DNA of 64,000 bases from JBFWWP01 sp050246115 (GTDB lineage Bacteria; Planctomycetota; UBA8108; UBA1146; JAJFFE01): the NCBI GenBank assembly GCA_050246115.1, contig JBFWWP010000025.1, positions 1-64,000 of the forward strand, written 5' to 3'. Made by a program: the position numbers and the translations under genes. Below are positions 43,353-52,801 of the stretch, in pieces. The notes below the pieces were generated by a model. That model searched no databases and was not told the DNA's origin. It saw only the letters and a program-made list of their open reading frames with translations. Each line of letters starts with the position of its first letter. Position 1 is the stretch's first letter.

Positions 43353-45148
43353 TCGAGCCGCGCGTACCCCCGGAACGTCCGACCAACGGCCGCGGTCCCC
43401 ACTCGCCGGCGGCCGACGACGAAGACCTCGCCCTGGGAGAGCTGCGAGCGCTGTTGCTCGCGCCCGAACAGGAGCGGATCGAGCAACTCCGGCAACGGCT
43501 CGACGACCCCGACCAGCGCGCTCGCGAACTGGCCGCGACCCTGCCGGATGCCGTCGAGCTCAGCATCCGCGACGATCACCGACTCTCGCAGGCGCTCGCG
43601 CCAACCGTCGAAGACACGCTTCACATCTCGGTGAAGAAGGATCCCCAAGGGCTGGTCGACGCGCTATCTCCGGTCATGATGCCAGCCATTCGGAAGTCCA
43701 TCGCGGACACCATCAAGTCGATGGTACAAGCCCTCAACGAAACCCTCGAACGCAGCCTGTCCGCGCAAGGGCTGCGCTGGCGCCTCGAAGCGCTGCGCAC
43801 CGGGCGCCCGTTCGCCGAGGTCGTCATGCTCCGGAGCCTTCGGTTCCGCGTCGAGCAAGTGTATCTGATGCATCGACGCACCGGCCTCCTCCTGCATCAC
43901 GAGGCAATACCAGGGCTCGACGTCGAAAGCCCGGATCTCGTCTCGGGTATGCTGACCGCCATTCAGGACTTCGTGCGCGACTCGTTCGGAGCCCGCGACA
44001 GCGAGACCCTGGACGCGCTCGAAGTCGGTGACCACACCGTGTGGATCGAGGCGGGACCGCACGCGCTTCTCGCGGCCGTGATCCGCGGCAGCGCGCCGCG
44101 CACGTTGCGCGACGAATTGCAGGCGACGCTCGCGGCCGTGCACCGAGAGTGGGGCGAGGCCCTCGCCGAGTTCCGCGGCGACGACGCCCCGTTCGCGGCC
44201 ACTGGCGCGAGGCTTCGCGACTGCCTGCTCGAGGCTCGTGCCGAGTCGACCGCGGCGAAGCGTCGCCGGCTCTCGCCGGCGCTCGTCATCGCCGTAGCCG
44301 TCGTATCGATCCTTGTCGTTTCCTGGAGCTACGCGACCTGGCGCCAAGCACAGCGGATCTCCGCCCTACGGGAACGACTCGACGCGACCCCGGGAGTGGT
44401 GGTGCTCGACCTCTCGCAAAAGGATGGCAAGTACTGGATCCGCGGGCTGCGAGACCCGTACGCGAGCCGCGCCGAGGACGCACTCATCGCGCTGGGGCTG
44501 CAACCCGCAGACTTCAGCATCGATCTGCGCGCGTATGCCTCGCTCGACCCGGGCCTCACGCTCGCGCGTGCCCGCGCGGTGCTCGCTCCTCCGGCATCGG
44601 TCGAACTCACGCTCGTGGGCGGGCGCCTGCAGGCCCACGGAGCCGCGCCACACGCGTGGATCGAGCGCGCGCGCGTGCAAGCAACGGCACTGCCCTACGT
44701 CGACTCCCTGGAGGTATCCGATCTCGCCGACCTGGACTTGCAAGCCCTCGAGGCCCGTGCGCGCGCGGTCGAAGCGACGATCATCGACGACCTGCCGGCG
44801 CTCGTACCCACCCTTGCCGACAGCGGAACTGCCGGACAGGCGCCCCCTTTGCAGATCCGGGATCTCGTCGTCCGGCTGATCGCACTCGCCGAGGAAGCGT
44901 ACGCGTTGGATCAACGGACCGAAGTACGCCTCACCGTCACCGAAGGCACTCCGCACGCGCTGCAAACACAGCGTTGGACGCATGAGATCCAGCGCTTGTG
45001 CCGGCTCGAGGAACGTGGGTCGAGCGGACTCGAGGTGCGGGCCTCGGTGCGCGCGCTCGCGGCGGACTCCGATGCCCCCGTTACCCGGAGACTCATCGTC
45101 GCAATCCAGTTTCACGCGCAGCGCAACCCGCGAGTCGACGAGCCATGA
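43349..45148 (+). CDS. Inner-membrane protein of Rab-like GTPase operon
   Basis: This is a 599-residue protein. Residues 30-300 form a conserved cytoplasmic domain also found in cyanobacterial OmpA-family proteins: ALSPVMMPAIRKSIADT, LRWRLEALRTGRPFAEVV, RTGLLLHHE and VSGMLTAIQDFVRDSFG. One membrane helix lies near 307-330. The periplasmic part (340-599) has BON/OmpA-like features with YWIRGLRDPYAS and ARARAVLAPPASVEL. Such proteins often stand next to small GTPases. It overlaps genes on both sides by four bases, a tight three-gene operon. The exact role is unknown; I infer a membrane receptor or effector for the GTPase. Confidence 0.78.
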   Translation: MIEPRVPPERPTNGRGPHSPAADDEDLALGELRALLLAPEQERIEQLRQRLDDPDQRARELAATLPDAVELSIRDDHRLSQALAPTVEDTLHISVKKDPQGLVDALSPVMMPAIRKSIADTIKSMVQALNETLERSLSAQGLRWRLEALRTGRPFAEVVMLRSLRFRVEQVYLMHRRTGLLLHHEAIPGLDVESPDLVSGMLTAIQDFVRDSFGARDSETLDALEVGDHTVWIEAGPHALLAAVIRGSAPRTLRDELQATLAAVHREWGEALAEFRGDDAPFAATGARLRDCLLEARAESTAAKRRRLSPALVIAVAVVSILVVSWSYATWRQAQRISALRERLDATPGVVVLDLSQKDGKYWIRGLRDPYASRAEDALIALGLQPADFSIDLRAYASLDPGLTLARARAVLAPPASVELTLVGGRLQAHGAAPHAWIERARVQATALPYVDSLEVSDLADLDLQALEARARAVEATIIDDLPALVPTLADSGTAGQAPPLQIRDLVVRLIALAEEAYALDQRTEVRLTVTEGTPHALQTQRWTHEIQRLCRLEERGSSGLEVRASVRALAADSDAPVTRRLIVAIQFHAQRNPRVDEP

Positions 45149-45651
45149 TCCAACGCAAGGTGTGCCTGATGGGCGCGTACGCGGTGGGCAAGACCAGCCT
45201 GGTGAGTCGATTCGTTCACTCGCTCTTCGCCGACAAGTATCAGACCACGATCGGTGTCAAGATCGACCGCAAGACCCTGCGGCTCGAGGCCACAGAGGTT
45301 TCGCTGGTCGTTTGGGATCTCGCCGGCGAGGATCGTTTCCACCGAGTCGAAGCGTCGTACACGCGCGGCGCCAGCGGACTGCTGCTGGTCGCCGACGGCT
45401 GTCGGGCAGAGACCGTCGACCGGGCCCTCGAGTTGGACGACCGGGCGCGCGGCGTGGTCGGAGAAGTGCCTCGGATCCTGGCGTTGAACAAGGCCGACCT
45501 CGCCGCGGAGTGGGAGGTCGGCGAAGAGCAGCTGCAGGTCGTGGCCGCTCGCGAGTTGCCGATCGTGCGGACGAGCGCGAAGGTCGGCGACGGCGTCGAA
45601 CTCGCGTTTCGCGAACTCGCTCGCCGGATGCTCGAGTTCGATCCTGCCTGA
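45145..45651 (+). CDS. Rab/Ras-like small GTPase
   Basis: This is a 168-residue GTPase with all core motifs: P-loop GAYAVGKTSL (10-19), switch I Thr in TTIGVK, WDLAGEDRF (the DxxG/Q region, with Glu in place of the catalytic Gln), NKAD and TSAK. The closest eukaryotic type is Rab. It is not an MglA protein, since the switch and DxxG regions differ, so the window has two distinct small-GTPase systems. It overlaps the membrane protein gene as ATGA. No roadblock protein is adjacent. No C-terminal lipidation signal is present. Confidence 0.93.
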   Translation: MIQRKVCLMGAYAVGKTSLVSRFVHSLFADKYQTTIGVKIDRKTLRLEATEVSLVVWDLAGEDRFHRVEASYTRGASGLLLVADGCRAETVDRALELDDRARGVVGEVPRILALNKADLAAEWEVGEEQLQVVAARELPIVRTSAKVGDGVELAFRELARRMLEFDPA

Positions 45652-45709
45652 CCGAGCGAAGGGTGATCGCTCGCGACCCGGCGACGGGAACGCCTGGCGT
45701 GGAGGTGTC

Positions 45710-46942
45710 ATGAACGAACGTGAATCGCTCGTGCCCATCGTCGAAGCGCTCCACCTCTGTGTGTGGGAACGCTGCGGGCCCGGGCAGTTCAGGGCGCTCG
45801 GCCGCAAGCCGGCAGCCCTCGTGGCCGCTTTCCCGGAGCTGAGCGCAACCGTCGTCGACCTAGGTACACTGTCCCCCGTCCTCGCGCACTTCCTCGACGA
45901 GGCCGAAGCTCATTGGCGCTCCGGCGCACCCCACGCCATCTCGTCGGGCCCCTGGTCCGACGCAACCGCCAACGGTCCACCGTTACCGCTCGAAACGATC
46001 GCCATCAACTGCGCCGGGGTCGCCTACCTGGTCATCCAAATCTTGGGTACGCCCCATGCCGAGCTCACGCGCATCCTCCAGTCCGCGCGGGAAGGGAGCC
46101 TCGCCTACGAGCACCTCGAGAAGACCGAACGCGCTCTGCGCGCGAGCGAAGCGCGTTTTCGCGAGCTCTCGAACGAACTCGAGCGCCGTGTGCGCGAGCG
46201 CACCGCCGAACTCCGCAGCGAGATCGAGCAGCACCTCCACACTCAGGAGCAACTCCTCCGCCACCAAGAGGACCTGCGGACGTTGACCGACGAACTGCTG
46301 CTGGCCGAGGAGCGCGAGCGCCGCCGTCTCGCCGCGGGCCTCCACGACGAGGTCGGACAAACCCTCGCCGTGGCGAAGATCCGGCTCGGTGCGCTGATGG
46401 AAGCGATCGCCGACGCGGACCGACGCGGCGAGGTCGAGGCGATTCGTAGCCTCCTGGACGATTCGATCCAGCACACGCGCAGCCTGACCTTCGAGTTGGT
46501 GTCACCGCTTCTCCACGAGGCCGGGCTCGTTTCGGCACTGGCGAGCCTGGCGGAACAGATCGAGCGACAGCATGCGATCCGTGTCCGGTTCGAAGACGAC
46601 GGCGCCGACAAGCCGCTGCCCAACAACACGTCGGTTCTGGTCTATCGGGCGGTGCGAGAACTTCTGCACAACGTCGTGAAACATGCGCACGCCACCGCCA
46701 TCGAGATGAAGTCGGCTCGCGTCGGCGCACTCCTGGCGCTGTCGCTTCGCGACAACGGTCAGGGTTTCGAAGTCCCTGTCGGTCACCGGCGAAGCGCGAC
46801 CGGCGGCTTCGGGCTGTTCAACGTACGCGAGCGACTCGAGCACCTCGGAGGGCGTGTCGACATCGAGTCGACCCGCGGGGCCGGCACGACCGTAACGCTC
46901 CACGTACCGATCGTCGGTGGGAACCCCGTGACGGCTTCGTGA
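45710..46942 (+). CDS. NarL-type sensor histidine kinase
   Basis: This is a 410-residue protein. Residues 1-130 form a variable sensory part without membrane helices. A coiled coil (about 140-195) leads to the HisKA_3 helix with the phosphorylated His212 in RRLAAGLHDEVGQ. The HATPase domain (about 295-405) shows RELLHNVVKHAHA, LSLRDNGQGF and GGFGLFNVRERLEHLGG. It should be cytoplasmic. GAGGTG lies before ATG 45710. The response regulator at 47264 follows on the same strand, making a natural pair. Confidence 0.93.
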   Translation: MNERESLVPIVEALHLCVWERCGPGQFRALGRKPAALVAAFPELSATVVDLGTLSPVLAHFLDEAEAHWRSGAPHAISSGPWSDATANGPPLPLETIAINCAGVAYLVIQILGTPHAELTRILQSAREGSLAYEHLEKTERALRASEARFRELSNELERRVRERTAELRSEIEQHLHTQEQLLRHQEDLRTLTDELLLAEERERRRLAAGLHDEVGQTLAVAKIRLGALMEAIADADRRGEVEAIRSLLDDSIQHTRSLTFELVSPLLHEAGLVSALASLAEQIERQHAIRVRFEDDGADKPLPNNTSVLVYRAVRELLHNVVKHAHATAIEMKSARVGALLALSLRDNGQGFEVPVGHRRSATGGFGLFNVRERLEHLGGRVDIESTRGAGTTVTLHVPIVGGNPVTAS

Positions 46943-47263
46943 AGACCTCGGGCACGTGCGCTTCGAGTCAGGACTCGGAGGCGCGTCCTCCCGCCAACCT
47001 AGCCACGTTGCCGAGTGCGTCGCAGGAGACCCTGGCGCGTGAGAACCCACCTCGAGTCGCGCCCGTGGATTCAAGCTGCCGACCCTGCTAGACTCGGACT
47101 CGAATCCAGCGCATTCGAGCGCATTCACGAACGCCGCCGACGAGCGCCTTGCGCGCTCATTGGGGTGAAGCGATCGCGGCTTCGCCGCAGTCGCGAGGGG
47201 GCTTTGCGAAAACTCCCTTCAAGAAAGCACCGCCAAGCACATCCCAGAGAGCTCGGTGAGACC
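46943..47263. other. Gap between kinase and regulator genes
   Basis: This 321-bp gap holds no supported gene. It contains a hairpin at 47170-47194 (GCGGC, TTC loop, GCCGC, extended by GCGA/TCGC). The regulator could have its own promoter here, or the hairpin could modulate readthrough from the kinase gene. Confidence 0.45.
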
Positions 47264-47923
47264 ATGGCAGTACGAGTCCTACTCGCTGACGACCATCAGA
47301 TCGTTCGCGACGGCCTCCGCAGTCTGCTCGTGAACAACCTGGGGATGAACGTCGTGGCCGAAGCTGCCGACGGCAGGACCGCGGTACTCCGCTCCCGGGA
47401 AGTCATGCCGGAACTGGTCATCATCGATGTCGGGCTCCCCGAGCTCAACGGCGCGGACGCCACGGTGCAGATCTTGACCCACTGCCCCAACGCCCGCGTC
47501 ATCGCGCTGTCGATGCATGCGGATTCCCAACACGTCGGCCGCATGCTCCAAGCCGGTGCGCGCGGTTATGTGCTCAAGGACTGCGCGTTCGAGGAGCTGG
47601 CCAAGGCGATCGAGGAAGTGCGTGCGCACCGTCTCTACCTCAGTCCTGGGGTAACCAGCGTCGTCGTTGACGACTACGTGCGCAAGCTCAACCGCACTGA
47701 CGCCGAGAAGACCACGGCCGCGGGTCAGCTCACCGCGAAGGAGCGCGAGGTGCTCCAGCTGGTCGCCGAGGGCAAGTCCACCAAGGAAGTGGCCACGCGG
47801 TTGTCGGTGAGCGTCAAGACGATCGAGACCCACCGCCAGAACATCATGAACAAGCTCAACGTCCGCAGCGTGGCCGAACTCACCAAGTTCGCCATTCGAG
47901 AGGGCTTGACTTCGCTCGAGTGA
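47264..47923 (+). CDS. NarL/FixJ-family response regulator
   Basis: This is a 219-residue protein. The receiver domain (1-120) has the acidic pocket ADDHQ, phospho-acceptor Asp55 in IIDVGLPELNG and Lys in VLKD. The LuxR-type DNA-binding domain (about 150-215) shows LTAKEREVLQLVAEGKSTKE and SVKTIETHRQNIMNKLNV. The ATG at 47264 starts the conserved RVLLADDH strand; upstream codons are unrelated. It pairs with the histidine kinase encoded before it. Its regulon is unknown, although the DUF481 gene next on the strand is a candidate. Confidence 0.95.
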   Translation: MAVRVLLADDHQIVRDGLRSLLVNNLGMNVVAEAADGRTAVLRSREVMPELVIIDVGLPELNGADATVQILTHCPNARVIALSMHADSQHVGRMLQAGARGYVLKDCAFEELAKAIEEVRAHRLYLSPGVTSVVVDDYVRKLNRTDAEKTTAAGQLTAKEREVLQLVAEGKSTKEVATRLSVSVKTIETHRQNIMNKLNVRSVAELTKFAIREGLTSLE

Positions 47924-48443
47924 TCGCCTACCTCAGCGGGCGACGATGGCGCCGCCCTTCCCAGACGTCACCCTTGCCGGGACTCGCCGCGAGGACTCAC
48001 ATCGGGGTATCCCCCCGTGGTGCTCTCGTACGGCCCGAGCGTGCCAAGAAATGGCCGGCCGGGTGTTGCGAGCCGAGGTTCTTCGTAGCCACAAATCGCA
48101 TTGATCGTTGCGTGAACATGGGCTATCTGCGACCGGCGTCGCGGTCACTCGACGGAGCACGACCCTGTACCGGACGACCCTGTACCGGACGACCCTGTAC
48201 CAGGCGACCTGTACCAGGAGGCGACCTGGCCCGCGACAGAGCAAGCCGCGCGAGTTCGTTGCCGAGCTGCACGGCCCGGCATGATTCGAGTTCAAACAGT
48301 TCGCAGGTTCACAGAGTTCGCCATGTGGGTTGGGATGGTCCGAAGCGACTTGCGCAGCACTGCGCGCTTGCGCTTCGGGCTCGCGATGGACGCGCCGCGC
48401 TCACGCGCAGTGCGCACACCACCGAAGAGAGGAACGAAGGAAA
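47924..48443. other. Intergenic region with short tandem repeats
   Basis: This 520-bp gap precedes the DUF481 gene. It holds a four-unit tandem repeat (48160-48218) and is otherwise without a supported gene. The promoter of 48444 should be here. Confidence 0.5.
48160..48218 (+). repeat. Four tandem repeats of about 15 bp
   Basis: The unit CGACCCTGTACCGGA occurs twice exactly, then as CGACCCTGTACCAGG and CGACCTGTACCAGG. GGTAC/GTACC symmetry at the core gives each unit a small palindrome. Confidence 0.8.
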
Positions 48444-49505
48444 ATGGTCAGAGAAGTGGGGATCGGCCGCGTTGCGCTGCTGGTCGGATTCGCGTTGCTT
48501 CCGCAACTCGCGCTTGCGCAAGACGAGGTGACCCTCAAGGACGGTAGCGTCTTGCGGGGAACGATCAAGGGTATGGACGGCGGAGTCCTCAAGATCGAGA
48601 ACGCGGCGGCGGGTACGGGCGCGCTGATGGTCAAGTTGTCCGAAGTCCAGTCGCTGCGCAGCGACGCCGACCACACGTTCCAACTCAAAGACGGCAGCCT
48701 GTTGATCGGCAAGCCGAGCATGACCGACGGCCAGAAGATACTCGTCCAAACCGCCGCGAGTGGTAGCGTCCCCTTCTCCCCAGGTGACGTCGTGGCCGTC
48801 AACCCCCCCGCCAAGAAGGCGATCACTCACACCGGCAATATCGGCGTGACCGCCCGGGTCACGGACGGGAACACGCGCACCAAGTCAGCCTCGGGGATCG
48901 CCGACTACGAAGCACGCACCGAGTCCTCGCGTCTGACCATCCACGGCGACGTGAACTACGCCGAGACCGAGGGTGAAGTCAGCGCGCGCACGAACCAGGC
49001 GTCGATCAAGTACGACTACTTCATCAATCGTCGATGGTTCTGCTACGTCAACGCGGGCGCCTACGGGGATGAGTTCGCGAGCCTGAACCTCCGGACGACC
49101 TTGGGCGCGGGTACGGGTTACCAGTTCTTCGACCCCGGTCTCGACGGTGGCGTCATCGGCTTCTACGAGGAGATCGGCATTTCCTACTTCGACGAGGATC
49201 TCGAGCCGGTCGCCGGGCAACCCGATCCGGACGACAACTACGCCGCGGGACGCGTCGCTGGCAAGTTCGACTGGGCGGTCGTGAAGGACCGGCTGGCCTT
49301 CTTCCACCGACACGAGGTGTTCTTCGGGTTCGAAGATGAAGACGACGTGTACGTAGACACCCAACAAGGAATCCGCGCCACGCTGGTCGGCAACTTCTAC
49401 GCCACCGCTCAAGTCAACTTCAAGTGGGACAACACCCCCGCCTCGGGCGCGCAGCGGAGCGACACCGAGTATCTGTTTGGACTCGGTTGGGGCTTCAACT
49501 ACTAG
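48444..49505 (+). CDS. DUF481 outer-membrane protein
   Basis: This is a 353-residue protein with a signal peptide (1-25, ending in LALAQD). The first part (about 26-120) shows an LKDGSVLRGTIKG repeat twice (VTLKDGS, FQLKDGS), a small beta domain often placed before DUF481. Residues 130-353 are the DUF481 beta-barrel with alternating aromatic strands and a final GWGFNY, ending in an aromatic residue as outer-membrane barrels do. A GAAGGAAA site precedes ATG 48444. The function is unknown in the family; a salt-induced porin-like role has been proposed for relatives. Confidence 0.85.
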   Translation: MVREVGIGRVALLVGFALLPQLALAQDEVTLKDGSVLRGTIKGMDGGVLKIENAAAGTGALMVKLSEVQSLRSDADHTFQLKDGSLLIGKPSMTDGQKILVQTAASGSVPFSPGDVVAVNPPAKKAITHTGNIGVTARVTDGNTRTKSASGIADYEARTESSRLTIHGDVNYAETEGEVSARTNQASIKYDYFINRRWFCYVNAGAYGDEFASLNLRTTLGAGTGYQFFDPGLDGGVIGFYEEIGISYFDEDLEPVAGQPDPDDNYAAGRVAGKFDWAVVKDRLAFFHRHEVFFGFEDEDDVYVDTQQGIRATLVGNFYATAQVNFKWDNTPASGAQRSDTEYLFGLGWGFNY

Positions 49506-49539
49506 CCGACGGCACGATCCACAGCTCGCGAAACACGAC

Positions 49540-49588
49540 GGAGCGCAGGAGCGTCGAACGCCTTGGGGCGATCGCGATCCTGCGCTCC
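49540..49588. terminator. Long hairpin between convergent genes
   Basis: An 11-bp perfect stem (GGAGCGCAGGA/TCCTGCGCTCC) with a 27-base loop lies between the DUF481 gene and the glycosyltransferase gene. No T-run is present. It probably ends transcription from both sides. Confidence 0.5.
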
Positions 49589-49633
49589 GCTACGTTCCGA
49601 TCCCACGTTCGGTTTCGTTCCGGCGGCCGCATC

Positions 49634-50344
49634 TCAGCCGCGCCATCGCGCCAAGTGCTTCGCCGGCACCCCGAGCAGATGACCGAACAGACAGACCTGG
49701 TTGAGAGCCGTCGTTCGCAGGACGCCTCGTTCGAGCCAGCGCCGCGCCGAGGTCACGACGACCTCCGGCACCACCACCACTCGCCCATGACGCCGTAGCC
49801 GTCGGACGAGTTCGTAGTCTTCCATCACGGCAAGATCGGGATATCCCCCGACGGCCTCGAAGGCCGCGCGCCGAAAGAACAACGCCTGATCTCCGTACGG
49901 TAGATCGAGGTAGCGCGAGCGCCAGTCCACGAGACGTTCGATCCACCGAAACGGAGGACGGTCGGAGGCAATGCGCAGAGTGAAGGCCCCCAGCGCGACT
50001 TGTTCATTGGCGAGGGTCTCGCCGACGGCCCGCGCAAAACCGGCGGGCACGATGGTGTCGGCGTGGACACACAGCAGGTACTCGCCGCGCGCCATCGCCG
50101 CGGCCGCGTTCATCTGTCGCGCGCGCCCGGCCTCCGCGAAGACGATCGTCGCGCCGTGGCGCTCCGCGACTTCGCACGTGCGATCGCGACTGCCGCCGTC
50201 GGCGACGATGATCTCGGCCAAGCCCGCCCCCGAGAGAGCGCGCAGACAATCCTCGAGAGACCGCTCTTCGTTGCGTGCCGGAATGATGGCCGAGATCCGC
50301 GCCCCGCAACCGTTGTTTGTACTGGCCTGCAACAACCCCTCCAC
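49634..50344 (-). CDS. Family 2 glycosyltransferase (TIGR04283-like)
   Basis: This is a 236-residue protein with a GT-A fold: SAIIPARNEERSLEDCL at the start, the nucleotide-sugar Asp in EIIVADGGSRDRT, and LLCVHADTIVPAGF carrying the metal-binding acidic motif. A later VMEDYELVRRLRRHG carries the catalytic acidic motif. It matches short cytoplasmic glycosyltransferases of the TIGR04283 type, which act in glycolipid or carotenoid-like pathways. GTG at 50344 is the first start and uncertain; the conserved strand begins about 17 residues later. It is divergent from the helicase gene, sharing a 96-bp upstream region. Confidence 0.85.
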   Translation of the reverse strand: MEGLLQASTNNGCGARISAIIPARNEERSLEDCLRALSGAGLAEIIVADGGSRDRTCEVAERHGATIVFAEAGRARQMNAAAAMARGEYLLCVHADTIVPAGFARAVGETLANEQVALGAFTLRIASDRPPFRWIERLVDWRSRYLDLPYGDQALFFRRAAFEAVGGYPDLAVMEDYELVRRLRRHGRVVVVPEVVVTSARRWLERGVLRTTALNQVCLFGHLLGVPAKHLARWRG

Positions 50345-50440
50345 GCGCGCTGCGTTGTTTCGCCGCCGGACCTGCAGGTATGCTCCCGCTTTCGCGGGGA
50401 GTCACCCGCGGCAAACCTCGAACCGCGCAAGGTCCCCAGC

Positions 50441-52735
50441 ATGTTCGCATTGATCGGCCTCACCGCCGTACTCGCTGCTGTCGCGTCCGTGGTGATCGGC
50501 GCCGGCGGCGCCTACGGGGCATATCGTACCTCGTCGCTCGGACGAGCTCGACGGCGGGCCCTGGCTCAGGTGCGCCCGATCGCCCGTGCCAACCGTCGCT
50601 GTCGACACTTCCTCGAGCGCCTCCGGCGAGGGGTCGCGAAAGCCGTGGCGCGCTTCGGGCGATCGCGGCGCCAGCGCCTCATCGCGGAGACTCCGATCGA
50701 GGAGCTCCGCGGTCAAGGCGTTGGTTCGATCCGTTGGGGAGCGCTGGAGACGGCGGGAGTTCGGACCCTGGGGGATCTCGCAGACTGGCCGCCAGAGCGT
50801 CTCACGAGAATCGACGGGGTGGGCGCCAAGTCGGCCGAGTCGCTTCACGAGAAGGCCGCTCAGTTGCGAACGCGACTGGCGCAGGCGCCGCTGCCGCCGC
50901 CGGCACCAGCGCTCGACGAGCCGGGCGCGCGGGAGCTCGCGCGGCGAGCACTCCGTTCGGGACTCGCTCGGCGTGAACTCGGAGACGTGGCCGTGCGACT
51001 TCAGGTCGCTCACCAGACCCTCGAAGACCAAGGGCGCGAGGTGAAGCGCGCCACCGGAGTGTGGGCCTGGGTGCGGAGCTGGTGGCAACCGCGACGCCGC
51101 GAGGATGGAGTTGCCCTGGCCTCGAACCTCGAACGTAGCGCCGAGGCCACAGCGCGCTCCGGCGTGCTCGAAGACTTCGCCACGCGCGAGCGCCGAGCCC
51201 GGGCCGCGGTGAAGCGAACGTGGAGCCCGGCGGAGTTGGTGCGGGACTACCAGGGACAGCTCCCGGCAGTGGCCGCCACCATGGACGAGGCCGTGCGCGC
51301 TGCGGTGCCGCTCGAACTCGATCGCCCGGAGATCGGCGCGGTCGGACGCGCCGGGCTCACCGCCGACGACCTGGCGTCCATCCAAAGCACCGCGCTCCAC
51401 TCCCACACCATGAGCATCGGCCTGCGCCGCTATCAAGAGTTCGGAACGAAGTTCGTCCTCACTCAGCGCCGCACCGTCCTCGGGGACGAAATGGGACTCG
51501 GCAAGACGGTACAAGCTCTGGCGGCCATGGCGCAGATCTGGGCCCTCCAGGGCAAGTCTCACTTCGTGGTCGTAGCCCCTGCCGGAATCATGATCAACTG
51601 GTGCCGCGAGATCGAGGACAAGTCGTTCCTGCGAGCGCGCCTGGCCCACGGCGCGGCGCGCGATCAAACCGTTCGGGACTGGCTCAGCGGGGGTGGCGTG
51701 CTCGTCACCTCCTACGCAACCCTGCGCAGCTTCGACCTCGACAACCACCTGCAGGACGCCGATCAGACGCTCGACCTGCTCGTCGCGGACGAAGCCCACT
51801 ACGTCAAGAACCCCGAAGCGCAGCGTTCACTCGCCCTCGCACGCCTGGTGGCTCGGGCGGACCGCGTATGCCTCATGACGGGAACTCCCATGGAGAATCA
51901 CCCGCGGGAGTTCGCGCGCCTGGTCGATCTGATTCGCCCGGGAGAACTGAGCCTGAGCGAAGACGAGCTGGACCTCGCCCACTCGGGCAGCGTCGCGAGC
52001 CGCTTTCAGAGAGACGTCGCCGGAATCTACCTTCGTCGCAACCAAGAGGACGTTCTCCACGAGCTGCCTCCGTTGATCGAGGTCGACGACTGGGTGCAAC
52101 TGTCCGGCCCGGAGGACCGCGAGTATCGAAGCGCGGTCGAGGCTGGCAACTTCATGGGCATGCGCCAGGCAGTGACGCTGGGCGTGGACGGCGACCTGTC
52201 TACGAAGCTCGAGCGACTGGGCGAGATCCTCGCCGAGCATCGCGAAGCCGGGCGCAAGGTGCTCGTGTTCTCGTTCTTCATCCGCGTGCTCGAGCGCGTG
52301 GCCGAGCTCACCCCCCACGTCGGCCTGATCCGCGGCAGTGTGAGTCAAGCCGACCGCGCCGAAATGATCGATTCCTTTCGGGAGGCGGCGGGACACCAAG
52401 TGTTGCTCGCGCAGATCACGGCCGCGGGTCACGGCCTCAACCTGCAGATGGCCTCTGCGGTGATCCTGATGGAGCCGCAGCTCACGCCAGGGGCCGAGGC
52501 GCAGGCCATCGCGAGGGCCCACCGGATGGGGCAAACCCAGCGCGTGCTCGTGCACCGGTTGCTCGCCGCCGACACGGTCGATGAACGGTTGGTGGCGGTG
52601 CTGCATCAAAAGGCCGAGCTGTTCGACGACTACGCACGTCACAGCCTGGCCAAGGACCGTAACCCAGAAGCGACCGAGACCCAGGTGATCCGCAAGATCA
52701 TCCAACTCGAGCAGGATCGCGTGCGCTCGACTTGA
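50441..52735 (+). CDS. SNF2-family helicase with N-terminal membrane helix and HhH domain
   Basis: This is a 764-residue protein. Residues 4-26 form a hydrophobic helix followed by many Arg, indicating an N-terminal inner-membrane anchor with the rest in the cytoplasm. A helix-hairpin-helix-like domain lies at about 95-145 (GVRTLGDLADWPPERLTRI, then GVGAKSAESL). The SNF2 ATPase core (about 325-750) has the motifs DEMGLGKTVQALAA, VVAPAGIMINW, DEAHYVKNPEAQ, MTGTPMEN, and in the second lobe GHGLNLQMAS and ARAHRMGQTQRV. SNF2 motors translocate on double-stranded DNA. A membrane-tethered version is unusual. The start is taken at ATG 50441. Confidence 0.9.
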   Translation: MFALIGLTAVLAAVASVVIGAGGAYGAYRTSSLGRARRRALAQVRPIARANRRCRHFLERLRRGVAKAVARFGRSRRQRLIAETPIEELRGQGVGSIRWGALETAGVRTLGDLADWPPERLTRIDGVGAKSAESLHEKAAQLRTRLAQAPLPPPAPALDEPGARELARRALRSGLARRELGDVAVRLQVAHQTLEDQGREVKRATGVWAWVRSWWQPRRREDGVALASNLERSAEATARSGVLEDFATRERRARAAVKRTWSPAELVRDYQGQLPAVAATMDEAVRAAVPLELDRPEIGAVGRAGLTADDLASIQSTALHSHTMSIGLRRYQEFGTKFVLTQRRTVLGDEMGLGKTVQALAAMAQIWALQGKSHFVVVAPAGIMINWCREIEDKSFLRARLAHGAARDQTVRDWLSGGGVLVTSYATLRSFDLDNHLQDADQTLDLLVADEAHYVKNPEAQRSLALARLVARADRVCLMTGTPMENHPREFARLVDLIRPGELSLSEDELDLAHSGSVASRFQRDVAGIYLRRNQEDVLHELPPLIEVDDWVQLSGPEDREYRSAVEAGNFMGMRQAVTLGVDGDLSTKLERLGEILAEHREAGRKVLVFSFFIRVLERVAELTPHVGLIRGSVSQADRAEMIDSFREAAGHQVLLAQITAAGHGLNLQMASAVILMEPQLTPGAEAQAIARAHRMGQTQRVLVHRLLAADTVDERLVAVLHQKAELFDDYARHSLAKDRNPEATETQVIRKIIQLEQDRVRST

Positions 52736-52801
52736 GCGCGCTGCAGCCGCTCGTTCTCGGGGTCGATCGGTCGACCCCACGCGCACGACCCGTACGCGGA
52801 G

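Noticed and set aside
48160..48218. CRISPR-like array
   Set aside because: Units are adjacent without spacers and are only 15 bp, so this is a simple tandem repeat.
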